DNA of 64,000 nt from Salmonella enterica subsp. arizonae (GTDB taxonomy: Bacteria > Pseudomonadota > Gammaproteobacteria > Enterobacterales > Enterobacteriaceae), in contig NZ_VXJW01000009.1 of NCBI RefSeq assembly GCF_008692845.1, positions 1-64,000 of the forward strand, read 5' to 3'. How positions within the stretch are numbered: the first letter of the stretch is position 1; each line of letters starts with the position of its first letter. A program made the position numbers and the translations under genes. Shown one piece after another: positions 9,399 through 19,155 of the stretch. A model generated the notes under the pieces. It saw nothing but the letters and a program-made list of their open reading frames with translations. It was not told the DNA's origin and made no database searches.

Positions 9399-11051
9399 TT
9401 ACGCGCTCAGCAATTGCTTCATATCTTCTTCAACGGTCGTGATCGACCGCAGGCCAAATTTCTCGTTCAGAATGGCCAGCAAATCGGGAGTGAAGAATCC
9501 TGGCGCGGTCGGCCCGGTGACAATATTTTTCACGCCTAACGACAGCAGCGTTAGCAGAATAACAATCGCTTTCTGCTCAAACCATGAGAGCACCAGCGAT
9601 AGCGGAAGATCGTTTACGCCGCAGCCCAGTTTTTCCGCCAGCGTCACCGCCAGGATAATCGCGGAGTAAGCATCGTTACACTGACCGGCATCGACCAGAC
9701 GCGGCAGCCCTTCGATGTCGCCGAACTCCAGTTTGTTGAAACGGTATTTACCGCACGCCAGAGTCAGGATCAGGCAGTCATCCGGTACGCTGGTGGCGAA
9801 ATCGGTAAAGTAGTTGCGCTCGCCGCGCGCGCCGTCACAGCCGCCGACCAGGAAGATGTGGCGCAGTTTTTCACGACTGACCAGATCGATTAGCGTATCG
9901 GCTGCGCCGAGCAGGGTCTGACGGCCAAAACCGACGGTGATGAGATGCGGGATTTCGCTGTACGGGAAGCCCGCCATCTGCTGCGCCTGGGCGATAACCG
10001 GCCCGAAATCGTCGCCTTCAAGATGGCTAACGCCTGGCCAACCGACGATGCTGCGGGTCCAGATACGGTCGTCATAGCTGCCCACGGTTGGGTCAATAAT
10101 GCAGTTCGAGGTCATCACAATCGGGCCTGGGAAGCGAGCGAACTCGACCTGCTGATTCTGCCAGCCGCTGCCGTAGTTACCGACCAGATGCCTGAATTTA
10201 CGCAGTTGTGGATACCCGTGCGCGGGCAGCATTTCGCCGTGGGTATAGACATTAACGCCGGTGCCTTCGGTCTGTTCCAGTAGGTTGTAGAGATCTTTCA
10301 GGTCGTGACCGGAGATCAGAATGCATTTACCCTCAGTCGCTTTGACGTTGACCTGGGTCGGCGTTGGATGCCCGTATTTGCTGGTTTCACCGGCATCCAG
10401 AATACTCATCACTTTGAAGTTCATCTGGCCGATTTCCATCGCGCACTCCAGCAACGCGTTCATATCGGCAGGCCAGGTACCCAGCCAGGCCATGATTTTA
10501 TGGTACTGTGCGTAGATGTCGTTATCGTATTGGCCGAGAACATGGGCGTGTTCCATATAAGCCGCCGCGCCTTTCAGGCCATACAGACAAAGCAGGCGCA
10601 GGCCGAGGATGTTCTCGCCAATGGCCGCTTTGTCTTTATTGGGGGTAAATTCCGCTGCCTGGCGTTGCAGCTCGCCCAGATCGTCGCTAATCAGTTGCAG
10701 TTCGGCCATCGGATTGTCGCAATGCGCATTGGTATCCACGCTCAGGCACTGGGCTTTCAACGCTTCACGCATGGCGATAGCGTCACTGGCATAGCCGACG
10801 ATACGCGGAGAGTCGAAGTTAACGTTGGTTAGCGTGGAGAAAAACGCGCGCGGCGCAAAGTTATCAACGTCGTGATTAATGATGCCATATTCACGGGCTT
10901 TCGCCGCCCAGGCAGACAAACCTTGCAAGGCCGCAATCAGCAGATCCTGCAGATCGGACGTTTCAGCCGTTTTACCGCACATTCCCTGCGCGTAGGAGCA
11001 GCCGTTTCCGGCTGGCGTACGGATGGTTTGTTCACATTGCACACAAAACAT
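9399..11051 (-). CDS. hcp: Hydroxylamine reductase / hybrid cluster protein Hcp
   Basis: Hcp contains a cubane Fe-S cluster and a hybrid Fe-S-O cluster; it acts as an NO reductase or protein S-nitrosylase under anaerobic nitrosative stress and can reduce hydroxylamine. The N-terminal cluster ligands are Cys3, Cys6, Cys18 and Cys25. Hybrid-cluster blocks later include [27 protein letters not shown] and [11 protein letters not shown] start at ATG 11051 (550 aa) because AAAGGG lies at proper spacing; a GTG at 11057 is too close to it. It forms an operon with hcr. NsrR- and FNR-like sites lie upstream. Confidence 0.97.
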   Translation of the reverse strand: MFCVQCEQTIRTPAGNGCSYAQGMCGKTAETSDLQDLLIAALQGLSAWAAKAREYGIINHDVDNFAPRAFFSTLTNVNFDSPRIVGYASDAIAMREALKAQCLSVDTNAHCDNPMAELQLISDDLGELQRQAAEFTPNKDKAAIGENILGLRLLCLYGLKGAAAYMEHAHVLGQYDNDIYAQYHKIMAWLGTWPADMNALLECAMEIGQMNFKVMSILDAGETSKYGHPTPTQVNVKATEGKCILISGHDLKDLYNLLEQTEGTGVNVYTHGEMLPAHGYPQLRKFRHLVGNYGSGWQNQQVEFARFPGPIVMTSNCIIDPTVGSYDDRIWTRSIVGWPGVSHLEGDDFGPVIAQAQQMAGFPYSEIPHLITVGFGRQTLLGAADTLIDLVSREKLRHIFLVGGCDGARGERNYFTDFATSVPDDCLILTLACGKYRFNKLEFGDIEGLPRLVDAGQCNDAYSAIILAVTLAEKLGCGVNDLPLSLVLSWFEQKAIVILLTLLSLGVKNIVTGPTAPGFFTPDLLAILNEKFGLRSITTVEEDMKQLLSA

Positions 11052-11065
11052 GGTCACACCCTTTA

Positions 11066-11088
11066 AAGTTATATTTAATATACATGTT
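11066..11088 (-). promoter_or_regulatory. NsrR-like operator of hcp-hcr
   Basis: On the minus strand the sequence AACATGTATATTAAATATAA lies 15 bp upstream of the hcp start and extends to an inverted-repeat form (AACATGTAT / ATATAACTT). It is close to the E. coli hcp site bound by the NO sensor NsrR as I recall it. The location near the core promoter suggests repression relieved by NO. Confidence 0.6.
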
Positions 11089-11147
11089 TAAGATTATGCC
11101 TGTGAACAAAGGGATAAAAGGGATTTCTGCCATAACTTGCAGGGAGA

Positions 11148-11161
11148 TTGATTTAGCGCAA
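11148..11161 (-). promoter_or_regulatory. FNR-like site upstream of hcp
   Basis: TTGATttagCGCAA has a perfect left FNR half-site and a partial right half. It is centred about 78 bp upstream of the NsrR-like operator, comparable to the far-upstream FNR site described for E. coli hcp. Activation under anaerobiosis is inferred. Confidence 0.45.
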
Positions 11162-11194
11162 TTTTGGCGGCAGATGCCTACCGCCAGAGTGGTA

Positions 11195-12094
11195 TCAGGC
11201 CGAGAAGAACGCCATTAAGAGTGGTACCAACAGGCTGAGGATAAAGCCATGTACGATAGCCGCCGGAACAATCTCTACGCCGCCGGAGCGCTGTAATACC
11301 GGTAACGTAAAGTCCATTGAGGTCGCACCGCACAGGCCCAGTGCCGTAGAGCGGCTGCGGCGTACCAGACCGGGAATAAGCATAATGGCCAATAGCTCGC
11401 GGGCCAGATCGTTAAAGAATGCCGCGCTGCCGATAACCGGCCCAAATGACTCCGTCAGCAAAATACCGGAAAGAGAATACCAGCCGAAACCTGACGCCAT
11501 CGCCAGGGCGGTTTTCAGTGGTAAGTCCAGGATAAACGCATTAATTACACCGCCCAGTAATGAGCTTGCGACAACAACAACCGCGACAATCATTCCCCGG
11601 CGGTTAAGCACAATTTGCTTTAAGGTCATGCCGCTATTTCGTAGCTGAATCCCCACCAGAAACAATAAAAATATCAGCGTATATTCACTGGCTTCCGTGG
11701 CGTGCTGTAAAAAAGAGAGCCCGCTCAGACCGACAACAAATCCCAATACAACCACGCCGCACAGTTGCAGCGACTCAAGCGCCATGGCAATACGCGAGGG
11801 TAGTTTTTCTTGCTGATGATGGTGGCGCCACGGTAGGGTACGTTCCAGCCAGAATAAGGCGGCGATATTGCACAATAAAATGATGGTAATACTGACGGCG
11901 GAATAATGAAAAATGGCGACCAGATTACTGGCGAGGTTATCCAAAAACGCCAGGCTTATCCCCATAAAAAAGAGAATAAGGTACACGATCCAGCTCAGTA
12001 GCCGGTTAATAAGTTGTAATGCGGCTTTATGTCGCAGTGGAATGAGATAACCCACAATCAGTGGGACCAGTATGATTAAAAGTCCTGAAAACAT
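11195..12094 (-). CDS. lysO: L-lysine exporter LysO (YbjE)
   Basis: LysO (YbjE) is an inner-membrane exporter for L-lysine and the analogue thialysine. The 299-residue product is a run of hydrophobic segments from the N-terminus (MFSGLLIILVPLIVGYLIPL) to the end (HGFILSLLVPLLMAFFSA). Family blocks are FGWYSLSGILLTESFG and FFNDLARELLAIMLIPG. Length and sequence match the E. coli protein. It is divergent from ybjD. In E. coli it is activated by ArgP and repressed by lysine; I cannot pick out that site here. The aqpZ gene that lies next to it in K-12 (from memory) is absent. Confidence 0.93.
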   Translation of the reverse strand: MFSGLLIILVPLIVGYLIPLRHKAALQLINRLLSWIVYLILFFMGISLAFLDNLASNLVAIFHYSAVSITIILLCNIAALFWLERTLPWRHHHQQEKLPSRIAMALESLQLCGVVVLGFVVGLSGLSFLQHATEASEYTLIFLLFLVGIQLRNSGMTLKQIVLNRRGMIVAVVVVASSLLGGVINAFILDLPLKTALAMASGFGWYSLSGILLTESFGPVIGSAAFFNDLARELLAIMLIPGLVRRSRSTALGLCGATSMDFTLPVLQRSGGVEIVPAAIVHGFILSLLVPLLMAFFSA

Positions 12095-12294
12095 GAACAG
12101 CCGGGCCCTTTTTTATTGTTTGAATAGCGTCCATGACACTACCGAATTCCAGACTATCAGTAAAGTGACACCGCCATCTGTACATTTATCAGACAGTTGC
12201 CCCTGACTGGCGGGGGAAAGTCACGTCAGGCGGAAGCATTTACCGTTATACTGCGGTGAGTTTACTGGAGTGGTGACGCTTTTCTGGAGGAAGC

Positions 12295-13953
12295 ATGATT
12301 CTCGAACGCGTTGAAATAGTGGGATTTCGCGGTATCAATCGGTTGTCGTTGATGCTGGAGCAAAACAACGTGCTGATTGGGGAGAACGCCTGGGGCAAAT
12401 CTAGCCTGCTGGATGCGCTGACTCTGTTACTGTCGCCGGAGCTCGATCTCTACCATTTTGTGCGTGAAGATTTCTGGTTTCCACCTGGCGACATAAAAGG
12501 ACGCGAGCATCACCTGCATATTATTCTGACTTTTCGCGAAACGCAGCCAGGGCGGCATCGGGTACGTCGTTATCGGGCGCTGGAGGCGTGCTGGTCACCT
12601 TGCCAGGATGGTTTTCATCGTATTTTTTACCGACTTGAGGGGGAATGCAGCGCCGATGGCAGCGTGATGACGCTGCGCAGTTTTCTCAATAGCGATGGGC
12701 AGCCGTTGCCGGTTGAAAATATTAACGAGCAGGTACGTCACCTGGTTCGCCTGATGCCAGTGCTACGTTTGCGCGATGCGCGTTTTATGCGACGTATTCG
12801 CAACGGTACCATGCCCAATGTTCCGGATGTTGAAGTCACGGCCCGGCAACTGGATTTTCTGGCGCGTGAACTGGCGACCCGACCACAAAATTTAACCGAT
12901 GGGCAGATTCGTCAGGGGTTGTCCGCGATGGTGCAACTACTTGAGCACTATTTTTCGGAGCAGGGCGCAGGGCAGGCGCGTCACCGACTCATGCGCCGCC
13001 GTTCGCAAAACGAACAGCGTAGCTGGCGCTATCTGGATATTATTAATCGGATGATCGACAAACCGGGCAGCCGGTCGCATCGGGTGATTCTGCTAGGGCT
13101 TTTCTCAACGTTATTACAGGCGAAAGGAACGCTGCGGTTACATAAAGACGCACGACCGTTATTGCTGGTAGAAGATCCGGAAACCCGTTTACATCCCATT
13201 ATGCTCTCGGTCGCCTGGCAATTGCTCAATCTGTTACCGCTACAGCGGATAGCGACAACCAACTCAGGCGAACTGCTCTCGCTGACGCCGGTGGAGCATG
13301 TAGTACGCCTGGTGCGCGAATCTTCCCGCGTCGCAGCCTGGCGTCTGGGGCCGGGCGGATTAAGCGCAGAAGATGGACGGCGTATCGCGTTTCATATCCG
13401 CTTTAATCGCGCGTCGTCGCTGTTTGCGCGTTGCTGGCTACTGGTAGAAGGCGAGACGGAGACCTGGGTTATTAATGAGCTGGCGCGTCAGTGTGGACAT
13501 CACTTTGATGCGGAAGGCATTAAAGTGATTGAGTTTGCTCAGTCCGGCCTGAAACCGTTGGTGAAGTTCGCCCGCCGTATGGGAATCGAGTGGCATGTAC
13601 TGGTAGACGGCGACGAAGCGGGGAAAAAATATGCCGCGACGGTCCGTAGCCTGCTCAATAACGATCGTGAAGAAGAGCGAGAACATCTCACCGCGCTGCC
13701 TGCGCTGGATATGGAACATTTTATGTATCGTCAGGGCTTTGCCGATGTTTTTTATCGGGTTGCGCAGCTTCCGCCTAATGTGTCGATGAATACCCGAAAA
13801 ATTATCACTAAAGCTATCCATCGCTCGTCAAAGCCGGATTTGGCGATTGAAGTCGCGATGGAAGCAGGACGGCGAGGAATTGACGCGGTGCCCCCGCTGT
13901 TCAGAAAGATGTTTTCGCGCGTGGTTTGGCTGGCACGGGGCCGGGCGGATTAG
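12295..13953 (+). CDS. ybjD: YbjD, OLD-family ATPase/TOPRIM nuclease-like protein
   Basis: The 552-residue product has an N-terminal ABC-type ATPase domain with Walker A GENAWGKSSLLDAL (residues about 29-42) and a late Walker B-like LLLVEDPETRLHP. A C-terminal TOPRIM domain follows, with LLVEGETETWVINEL (the catalytic Glu motif) and VLVDGDEAGKKY (DxD-like). This is the OLD (overcoming lysogenization defect) class-1 architecture, associated with nuclease activity in phage P2 Old. The role of YbjD is not established. ATG 12295 follows a GGAGGAAGC ribosome-binding site. It converges on ybjX, with overlapping stop regions. Confidence 0.92.
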   Translation: MILERVEIVGFRGINRLSLMLEQNNVLIGENAWGKSSLLDALTLLLSPELDLYHFVREDFWFPPGDIKGREHHLHIILTFRETQPGRHRVRRYRALEACWSPCQDGFHRIFYRLEGECSADGSVMTLRSFLNSDGQPLPVENINEQVRHLVRLMPVLRLRDARFMRRIRNGTMPNVPDVEVTARQLDFLARELATRPQNLTDGQIRQGLSAMVQLLEHYFSEQGAGQARHRLMRRRSQNEQRSWRYLDIINRMIDKPGSRSHRVILLGLFSTLLQAKGTLRLHKDARPLLLVEDPETRLHPIMLSVAWQLLNLLPLQRIATTNSGELLSLTPVEHVVRLVRESSRVAAWRLGPGGLSAEDGRRIAFHIRFNRASSLFARCWLLVEGETETWVINELARQCGHHFDAEGIKVIEFAQSGLKPLVKFARRMGIEWHVLVDGDEAGKKYAATVRSLLNNDREEEREHLTALPALDMEHFMYRQGFADVFYRVAQLPPNVSMNTRKIITKAIHRSSKPDLAIEVAMEAGRRGIDAVPPLFRKMFSRVVWLARGRAD

Positions 13954-14918
13954 CGCATGAATATGGCCGGAACCTGTTCGACGATGCTATCGAGTAAAGC
14001 ATAGCGACGGCGATACTCGGCCCGTTTTTTACTGGCGATCTCCGCTTCGCTTTTTCGGGCGATCGTCAGCGGTAGCGCATAGTAATTCCCTTTAATCCTT
14101 TCACCGCCTAACGATTCCCAGAACGCGTCGTAGTCGGCATGCATTTGCGTCTTTTTATCCATATATCGCCAGCTACGGTAAACGTGCGCATCGTTACTCA
14201 CGGCAATAATTTGCTTTGCCTGTAAGGCTTGCGCAAACTGACAGAGAGCCTCCATCACAATGCGTTTTGGAAAAAGACCATGGCAGGCTTTGGTCGCCTG
14301 CTGGATAACATCGTGAGGAACGTCGTTTGCCGCGCCCTGTAATCCGCCGATAAATAGTGTGCGTTTTTGGTTAAAGCGACACAGGGTAAATGTGATCTCT
14401 GCCAGAATACGTAACTGCGCGTCGCGAACAACAATGGTGCTTTCGCCTTCTTTATCCAGTGAGACCAAACTGACTAAATCAAGTTGAAACAACTCCCCGT
14501 TTTTAGTTTCAAATTTAGCAAGATTCAGGCCATACTGACTTAAATAGCTAACTTGTTGTTCTCGCGATAAAAGCTGGCGCATCTGTTGATAATGAAAACA
14601 CAGAGCATCTAAGGCGAAATCGCGTTTAATATTCACAGCCATATAAGGACGATGTAATCGAATAGGCAAACGTGGCTGACGAGCAAGTAAAGTATTTAGC
14701 TCCGGCCATTGGGTGAGATTCGTCAGTAATTGGCTGGTCGCACGCGGCATGACTAATGAGCGGATTAAAAATTTGCGGCGAAAGCTGGCTTTACGCCAGA
14801 ATTTTCCTGGCTGTAATTGCCCGCGCGTCAGACGAATAAATAATTGTAAAGGAGAGACGTAATCTGAAGTATACCAAGTATTATCTGTAAGCTGTGTCAT
14901 GATCGTAATCCGCGACAT
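13950..14918 (-). CDS. ybjX: YbjX, VirK/YbjX family protein (DUF535)
   Basis: The product (322 aa from the most upstream ATG; 316 aa from ATG 14900, MTQLTDN, which may be the true start) belongs to the VirK/YbjX (DUF535) family. Conserved blocks include RKFLIRSLVMPRA, KEGESTIVVRDAQ, FIGGLQGAANDVPHDVIQQATKACHGLFPKR and SKKRAEYRRRYALLD. In Salmonella, members are PhoP-associated and linked to intracellular survival and envelope modification; the biochemical role is unknown. It has no signal peptide. It is divergent from macA across a 127-bp region that contains a PhoP box oriented toward macA. Confidence 0.9.
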   Translation of the reverse strand: MSRITIMTQLTDNTWYTSDYVSPLQLFIRLTRGQLQPGKFWRKASFRRKFLIRSLVMPRATSQLLTNLTQWPELNTLLARQPRLPIRLHRPYMAVNIKRDFALDALCFHYQQMRQLLSREQQVSYLSQYGLNLAKFETKNGELFQLDLVSLVSLDKEGESTIVVRDAQLRILAEITFTLCRFNQKRTLFIGGLQGAANDVPHDVIQQATKACHGLFPKRIVMEALCQFAQALQAKQIIAVSNDAHVYRSWRYMDKKTQMHADYDAFWESLGGERIKGNYYALPLTIARKSEAEIASKKRAEYRRRYALLDSIVEQVPAIFMR

Positions 14919-14995
14919 AAGATTGCCGAGATTGAACCACAGAAAACATTAACCAATCGTCAATACAGTCCGCACTATCTTTATTGTGTTAGTTT

Positions 14996-15012
14996 TGTTT
15001 AGATTTGGTTTA
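14996..15012 (+). promoter_or_regulatory. PhoP box upstream of macAB
   Basis: The sequence TGTTTA-GATTT-GGTTTA is a perfect direct repeat (T/G)GTTTA-N5-(T/G)GTTTA, the PhoP binding consensus. It ends 33 bp upstream of the macA start codon, close to where the core promoter must be. That position fits repression of macAB by PhoP, which has been reported in Salmonella. A possible effect on the divergent ybjX is inference. Confidence 0.8.
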
Positions 15013-15045
15013 CTTTATGGTTAAATTTTTGCCGTTGGGATTTCT

Positions 15046-16164
15046 ATGCGTGCTAAGGAAAAGAAATTTAAAAAGCGTTATCTGGTCATTATTTTAATTC
15101 TTTTGGTAGGGGGAATGGCCATCTGGCGAATGTTAAATGCGCCGCTGCCAAATTATCAGACATTAATCGTGCGGCCAGGCGATCTTGAACAGAGTGTACT
15201 GGCGACGGGAAAACTGGACGCGTTGCGCAAAGTGGATGTTGGCGCGCAGGTTAGCGGTCAGTTGAAAACGTTGTTGGTCTCCATTGGCGATAGCGTCAAA
15301 AAAGATCAGTTGCTCGGCGTGATTGATCCCGAGCAGGCGGAGAACCAGATAAAAGAAGTCGAGGCCACCCTGATGGAGCTGAACGCGGAGCGTCAGCAGG
15401 CGGCCGCCGAGTTGAAACTGGCGCGGGTCACGCTGACGCGCCGGCAGCAGTTGGCTAAGACGCAGTCGGTATCGCAACAGGATCTGGATACCGCCGCAAC
15501 GGAGTTGGCGGTCAAACAGGCGCGTATTGGCACCATTGATGCCCAGATCAAGCGTAATCAGGCCTCTTTAGATACGGCGAAAACCAACCTGGAATATACC
15601 CGTATCGTCGCGCCGATGGCGGGGGAAGTGACGCAAATTACCACTCTGCAAGGACAAACGGTGATTGCGGCTCAGCAGGCGCCCAATATTCTGACGCTGG
15701 CGGATATGAGCACCATGCTGGTAAAAGCGCAGGTCTCGGAAGCGGACGTGATCCATCTTCGGCCAGGGCAGAAAGCGTGGTTCACCATTCCAGGCGATCC
15801 GCAGACGCGCTATGAAGGCGTCTTAAAAGATATTCTGCCGACGCCGGAAAAGGTCAACGACGCTATTTTTTATTATGCCCGGTTTGAAGTACCGAACCCC
15901 AAAAGAATTTTGCGTCTTGATATGACGGCGCAGGTTTATATTCAACTCATGGATGTAAAAAATGTGCTGATTATTCCCCTCGCCGCGCTTGGCGAGCCGG
16001 TGGACAACAATCGTTATAAAGTGGCGCTGCTGCGTAACGGCGAAAAACGTGAGCGCGAAGTGGTAATTGGCGAGCGTAACGATACAGACGTGGAAGTGGT
16101 TAAAGGGCTGGAAGCGGGCGATGAGGTGATCATCGGCGAGGGCCGGCCGGGAGCGACGCCATGA
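15046..16164 (+). CDS. macA: Macrolide efflux periplasmic adaptor MacA
   Basis: MacA is the membrane-fusion protein of the MacAB-TolC pump, which exports macrolides, enterotoxin and protoporphyrin-like substrates and helps Salmonella resist oxidative stress. The protein (372 aa) has a single N-terminal membrane anchor ([16 protein letters not shown], residues 12-27). A biotinyl-lipoyl half follows ([26 protein letters not shown]), then a long coiled-coil hairpin (about 95-175, rich in Gln/Ala/Glu) and a beta-barrel with the second lipoyl half ([20 protein letters not shown]). Its stop overlaps the macB start by 4 bp. Confidence 0.97.
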   Translation: MRAKEKKFKKRYLVIILILLVGGMAIWRMLNAPLPNYQTLIVRPGDLEQSVLATGKLDALRKVDVGAQVSGQLKTLLVSIGDSVKKDQLLGVIDPEQAENQIKEVEATLMELNAERQQAAAELKLARVTLTRRQQLAKTQSVSQQDLDTAATELAVKQARIGTIDAQIKRNQASLDTAKTNLEYTRIVAPMAGEVTQITTLQGQTVIAAQQAPNILTLADMSTMLVKAQVSEADVIHLRPGQKAWFTIPGDPQTRYEGVLKDILPTPEKVNDAIFYYARFEVPNPKRILRLDMTAQVYIQLMDVKNVLIIPLAALGEPVDNNRYKVALLRNGEKREREVVIGERNDTDVEVVKGLEAGDEVIIGEGRPGATP

Positions 16165-18107
16165 CGGCATTGCTTGAACTGCGCAATATTAGACGCAGCT
16201 ACCCCTCCGGAGAAGAACAGGTGGAGGTGTTAAAAGACATATCCCTGCAAATCCACGCCGGGGAGATGGTGGCGATTGTCGGCGTTTCCGGTTCCGGAAA
16301 ATCAACGTTGATGAATATCCTCGGGTGCCTGGATAAACCAACCAGCGGCACTTATCGGGTGGCGGGGCGGGACGTCTCGATGCTGGATCCGGACGCACTG
16401 GCGCAGCTACGGCGTGAACATTTTGGTTTTATCTTTCAGCGCTACCATTTGTTGTCGCATTTAACGGCGGCGCAAAACGTTGAAGTCCCAGCCGTCTACG
16501 CCGGCATTGAACGCAAAAAACGACAGGCGCGCGCCAGGGAACTGCTTCAGCGGTTGGGGCTAAGCGATCGCGTCGACTACCATCCTTCGCAGCTTTCTGG
16601 CGGGCAACAGCAGCGCGTCAGTATTGCCCGCGCGCTGATGAACGGCGGACAAGTGATTCTGGCGGATGAACCGACCGGCGCGCTGGATAGTCATTCCGGC
16701 GAAGAGGTGATGGCGATTTTGCGCCAACTGCGCGATCGCGGGCATACGGTGATCATTGTCACGCATGATCCGCTGGTTGCCGCCCAGGCGGGGCGGGTTA
16801 TTGAAATTCACGATGGCAAGATTGTCCATAACCCGCCCGCTCAGGAAAATGGACGCGAACAAGGCGTTGCCGCTGCCGCGGTTAATACAGCGTCCGGCTG
16901 GCGTCAATTTGCCAGCAGCTTTCGCGAAGCGCTGGCGATGGCATGGTTAGCGATGGCCGCTAACAAAATGCGTACTTTACTGACCATGCTGGGAATTATT
17001 ATCGGTATTGCGTCGGTGGTGTCGATTGTGGTGGTCGGCGACGCCGCAAAACAGATGGTGCTGGCGGATATCCGCGCGATGGGCACTAACACGATTGATA
17101 TTCATCCGGGCAAGGATTTTGGCGACGACAATCCGCAGTACCGACAGGTGCTGAAATATGACGATCTGGCCGCTATTCAGAAACAGCCGTGGGTCAACTC
17201 TGCGACGCCTACTGTTTCAAAGAGTTTACGTCTTCGCTATGGCAATATGGATATTGCGGTAAATGCTAATGGCGTCAGTGGCGATTATTTTAACGTTTAC
17301 GGCATGTCCTTTAGCGAGGGGAATACCTTCAATGTGGTACAGCAACGGGATCGCGCGCAGGTGGTGGTGCTGGATGCCAACACGCGACGCCAGCTATTTC
17401 CAAATCAAGCGAATGTCGTAGGGGAAGTGGTGCTGGTGGGCAATATGCCGGTCATTGTTATTGGCGTAGCGGAAGAGAAACCGTCCATGTATGGCAATCG
17501 CAATCTGTTGCAGGTTTGGTTGCCCTACAGCACGATGTCAGATCGTATTATGGGTCAGTCATGGCTTAACTCGATCACCGTTCGCGTGAAAGATGGCGTT
17601 AACAGCGATCAGGCTGAACAGCAGCTTACCCGCCTGCTTACATTGCGCCACGGTCAAAAAGACTTCTTCACCTGGAACATGGACAGCATCCTGAAAACCG
17701 CTGAGAAAACCACCTATACTCTTCAGTTATTTCTGACGCTGGTGGCTGTCATTTCGCTGGTTGTCGGCGGTATAGGCGTTATGAATATTATGCTGGTTTC
17801 CGTCACCGAGCGAACGCGTGAAATCGGCATCCGTATGGCGGTAGGCGCACGCGCCAGCGATGTGCTACAGCAGTTTCTTATTGAAGCGGTGCTGGTTTGT
17901 CTGGTTGGCGGGGCGCTGGGGATAAGCTTGTCGATGTTAATCGCCTTTATGCTACAGCTTTTCCTGCCTGGCTGGGAGATAAGCTTTTCACTGATCGCGC
18001 TGGCGAGCGCGTTTTTATGTTCGACCTTTACCGGTATTCTCTTTGGCTGGTTGCCAGCGAGAAACGCGGCGCGACTGGACCCGGTGGACGCGCTGGCAAG
18101 GGAGTAA
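16161..18107 (+). CDS. macB: Macrolide export ATP-binding/permease MacB
   Basis: MacB is the inner-membrane ABC transporter of MacAB-TolC. The 648-residue product has an N-terminal ATPase domain with Walker [10 protein letters not shown] (about 40-48), signature [15 protein letters not shown] and Walker [13 protein letters not shown]. The first transmembrane helix follows near [26 protein letters not shown] large periplasmic domain and three C-terminal helices complete it, including [38 protein letters not shown], whose last part is the conserved coupling motif. It is translationally coupled to macA. The gene ends before a bidirectional terminator shared with cspD. Confidence 0.97.
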   Translation: MTALLELRNIRRSYPSGEEQVEVLKDISLQIHAGEMVAIVGVSGSGKSTLMNILGCLDKPTSGTYRVAGRDVSMLDPDALAQLRREHFGFIFQRYHLLSHLTAAQNVEVPAVYAGIERKKRQARARELLQRLGLSDRVDYHPSQLSGGQQQRVSIARALMNGGQVILADEPTGALDSHSGEEVMAILRQLRDRGHTVIIVTHDPLVAAQAGRVIEIHDGKIVHNPPAQENGREQGVAAAAVNTASGWRQFASSFREALAMAWLAMAANKMRTLLTMLGIIIGIASVVSIVVVGDAAKQMVLADIRAMGTNTIDIHPGKDFGDDNPQYRQVLKYDDLAAIQKQPWVNSATPTVSKSLRLRYGNMDIAVNANGVSGDYFNVYGMSFSEGNTFNVVQQRDRAQVVVLDANTRRQLFPNQANVVGEVVLVGNMPVIVIGVAEEKPSMYGNRNLLQVWLPYSTMSDRIMGQSWLNSITVRVKDGVNSDQAEQQLTRLLTLRHGQKDFFTWNMDSILKTAEKTTYTLQLFLTLVAVISLVVGGIGVMNIMLVSVTERTREIGIRMAVGARASDVLQQFLIEAVLVCLVGGALGISLSMLIAFMLQLFLPGWEISFSLIALASAFLCSTFTGILFGWLPARNAARLDPVDALARE

Positions 18108-18198
18108 TCTAGCCGGAGCCTTATTTTGCGCTAGTTGTAGCTCTGATAAGAGGCAACGGCGTCGTCATCAGGTAGTGGCGTGTTATCAGCCAGAAATA

Positions 18199-18226
18199 AA
18201 AATGCCAGCCGATCGGGCTGGCATTT
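18199..18226. terminator. Bidirectional terminator between macB and cspD
   Basis: The inverted repeat AAAATGCCAGCC / GGCTGGCATTTT has a short CGATCG-like loop and T-runs on both strands. It sits between the convergent macB and cspD genes. Confidence 0.8.
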
Positions 18227-18259
18227 TGCCTCCTGGATGTACACAATGAGACAGAGGAG

Positions 18260-18481
18260 CTATGCAACGGCCTCTGCTTCGATGGGCACGATGACGCTGG
18301 CGTGATTGCCTTTTGGCCCCTGGTGTACATCAAACCGGACAGACTGCCCGGCTTTAAGCGTTCTGTAACCATCCATCTGAATGGTGGAGTAATGGGCGAA
18401 AATATCCTCGCCGCCGCCTTCAGGGCAGATGAAACCAAACCCTTTGGCATTGTTGAACCACTTTACAGTACCCGTTTCCAT
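18260..18481 (-). CDS. cspD: Cold-shock-like DNA replication inhibitor CspD
   Basis: CspD is a 73-residue cold-shock-domain protein that binds single-stranded DNA/RNA and inhibits replication in stationary or nutrient-limited cells. RNP1 (KGFGFICPEG) and the RNP2-like DIFAHYSTI are visible. E. coli CspD has one residue more at the C-terminus. It is convergent with macB and divergent from clpS. Lon degrades CspD in growing cells (family knowledge), and the link with Clp genes next door is positional only. Confidence 0.96.
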   Translation of the reverse strand: METGTVKWFNNAKGFGFICPEGGGEDIFAHYSTIQMDGYRTLKAGQSVRFDVHQGPKGNHASVIVPIEAEAVA

Positions 18482-18804
18482 GCTTCGACATCCTTCGTAA
18501 ATCTTATATAAGTAAGATGGAATGAACCGGTGACGGAGTGGGGGCTGTTCAAAACCTCACCAACTCTCGACAGTACAATTTAGAGAAATCAGACGAGGCG
18601 TCAAGCATCTGGCAGGGGGAAACGGGTAAAAATGAATCAAAAATTTGAAGCAGTTAACGCTATTACCGGGAATGTGACAGATGTCGCGAATGGTACTGAT
18701 AGATGTTAGTTATCTATCAATTGAGGTAGATTGATTGTGTGCATAGACTCTGGTCAACGGCAGATTTTCCTGCCGGCAACCGTAACCGATAATGACGACT
18801 GACA
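18482..18804. other. cspD-clpS divergent intergenic region
   Basis: No gene is seen in this region. It must hold the divergent promoters of cspD and clpSA. The first part is G-rich near 18530, and the rest is AT-rich (for example the TTAGTTATCTATCAATTGAGG stretch near 18707). Confidence 0.4.
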
Positions 18805-19125
18805 ATGGGTAAGACGAACGATTGGCTGGATTTTGACCAGTTGGTGGAAGATGACCTGCGCGACGCGCTAAAACCGCCATCTATGTATAAAGTGATATTA
18901 GTCAATGATGATTACACTCCGATGGAGTTTGTTATTGACGTGTTACAAAAATTCTTTTCTTATGATGTAGAACGTGCAACGCAATTGATGCTTGCAGTTC
19001 ACTATCAAGGCAAAGCCATCTGCGGCGTGTTTACCGCTGAAGTGGCGGAAACCAAAGTGGAGATGGTGAACCAGTATGCAAGGGAGAACGAGCATCCGTT
19101 GCTGTGTACGCTGGAAAAAGCCTGA
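18805..19125 (+). CDS. clpS: ATP-dependent Clp protease adaptor ClpS
   Basis: ClpS (106 aa) is the N-recognin that delivers N-end-rule substrates to ClpAP and inhibits ClpA self-degradation. The ligand pocket region [22 protein letters not shown] (about 32-53) and the conserved [19 protein letters not shown] are intact; the flexible N-terminal tail precedes Pro-rich KPPSMYK. It lies 30 bp upstream of clpA, in the standard clpS-clpA order. Confidence 0.97.
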   Translation: MGKTNDWLDFDQLVEDDLRDALKPPSMYKVILVNDDYTPMEFVIDVLQKFFSYDVERATQLMLAVHYQGKAICGVFTAEVAETKVEMVNQYARENEHPLLCTLEKA

Positions 19126-19155
19126 ATGCAGGTATAAAAATTGGGGGAGGTGCCT

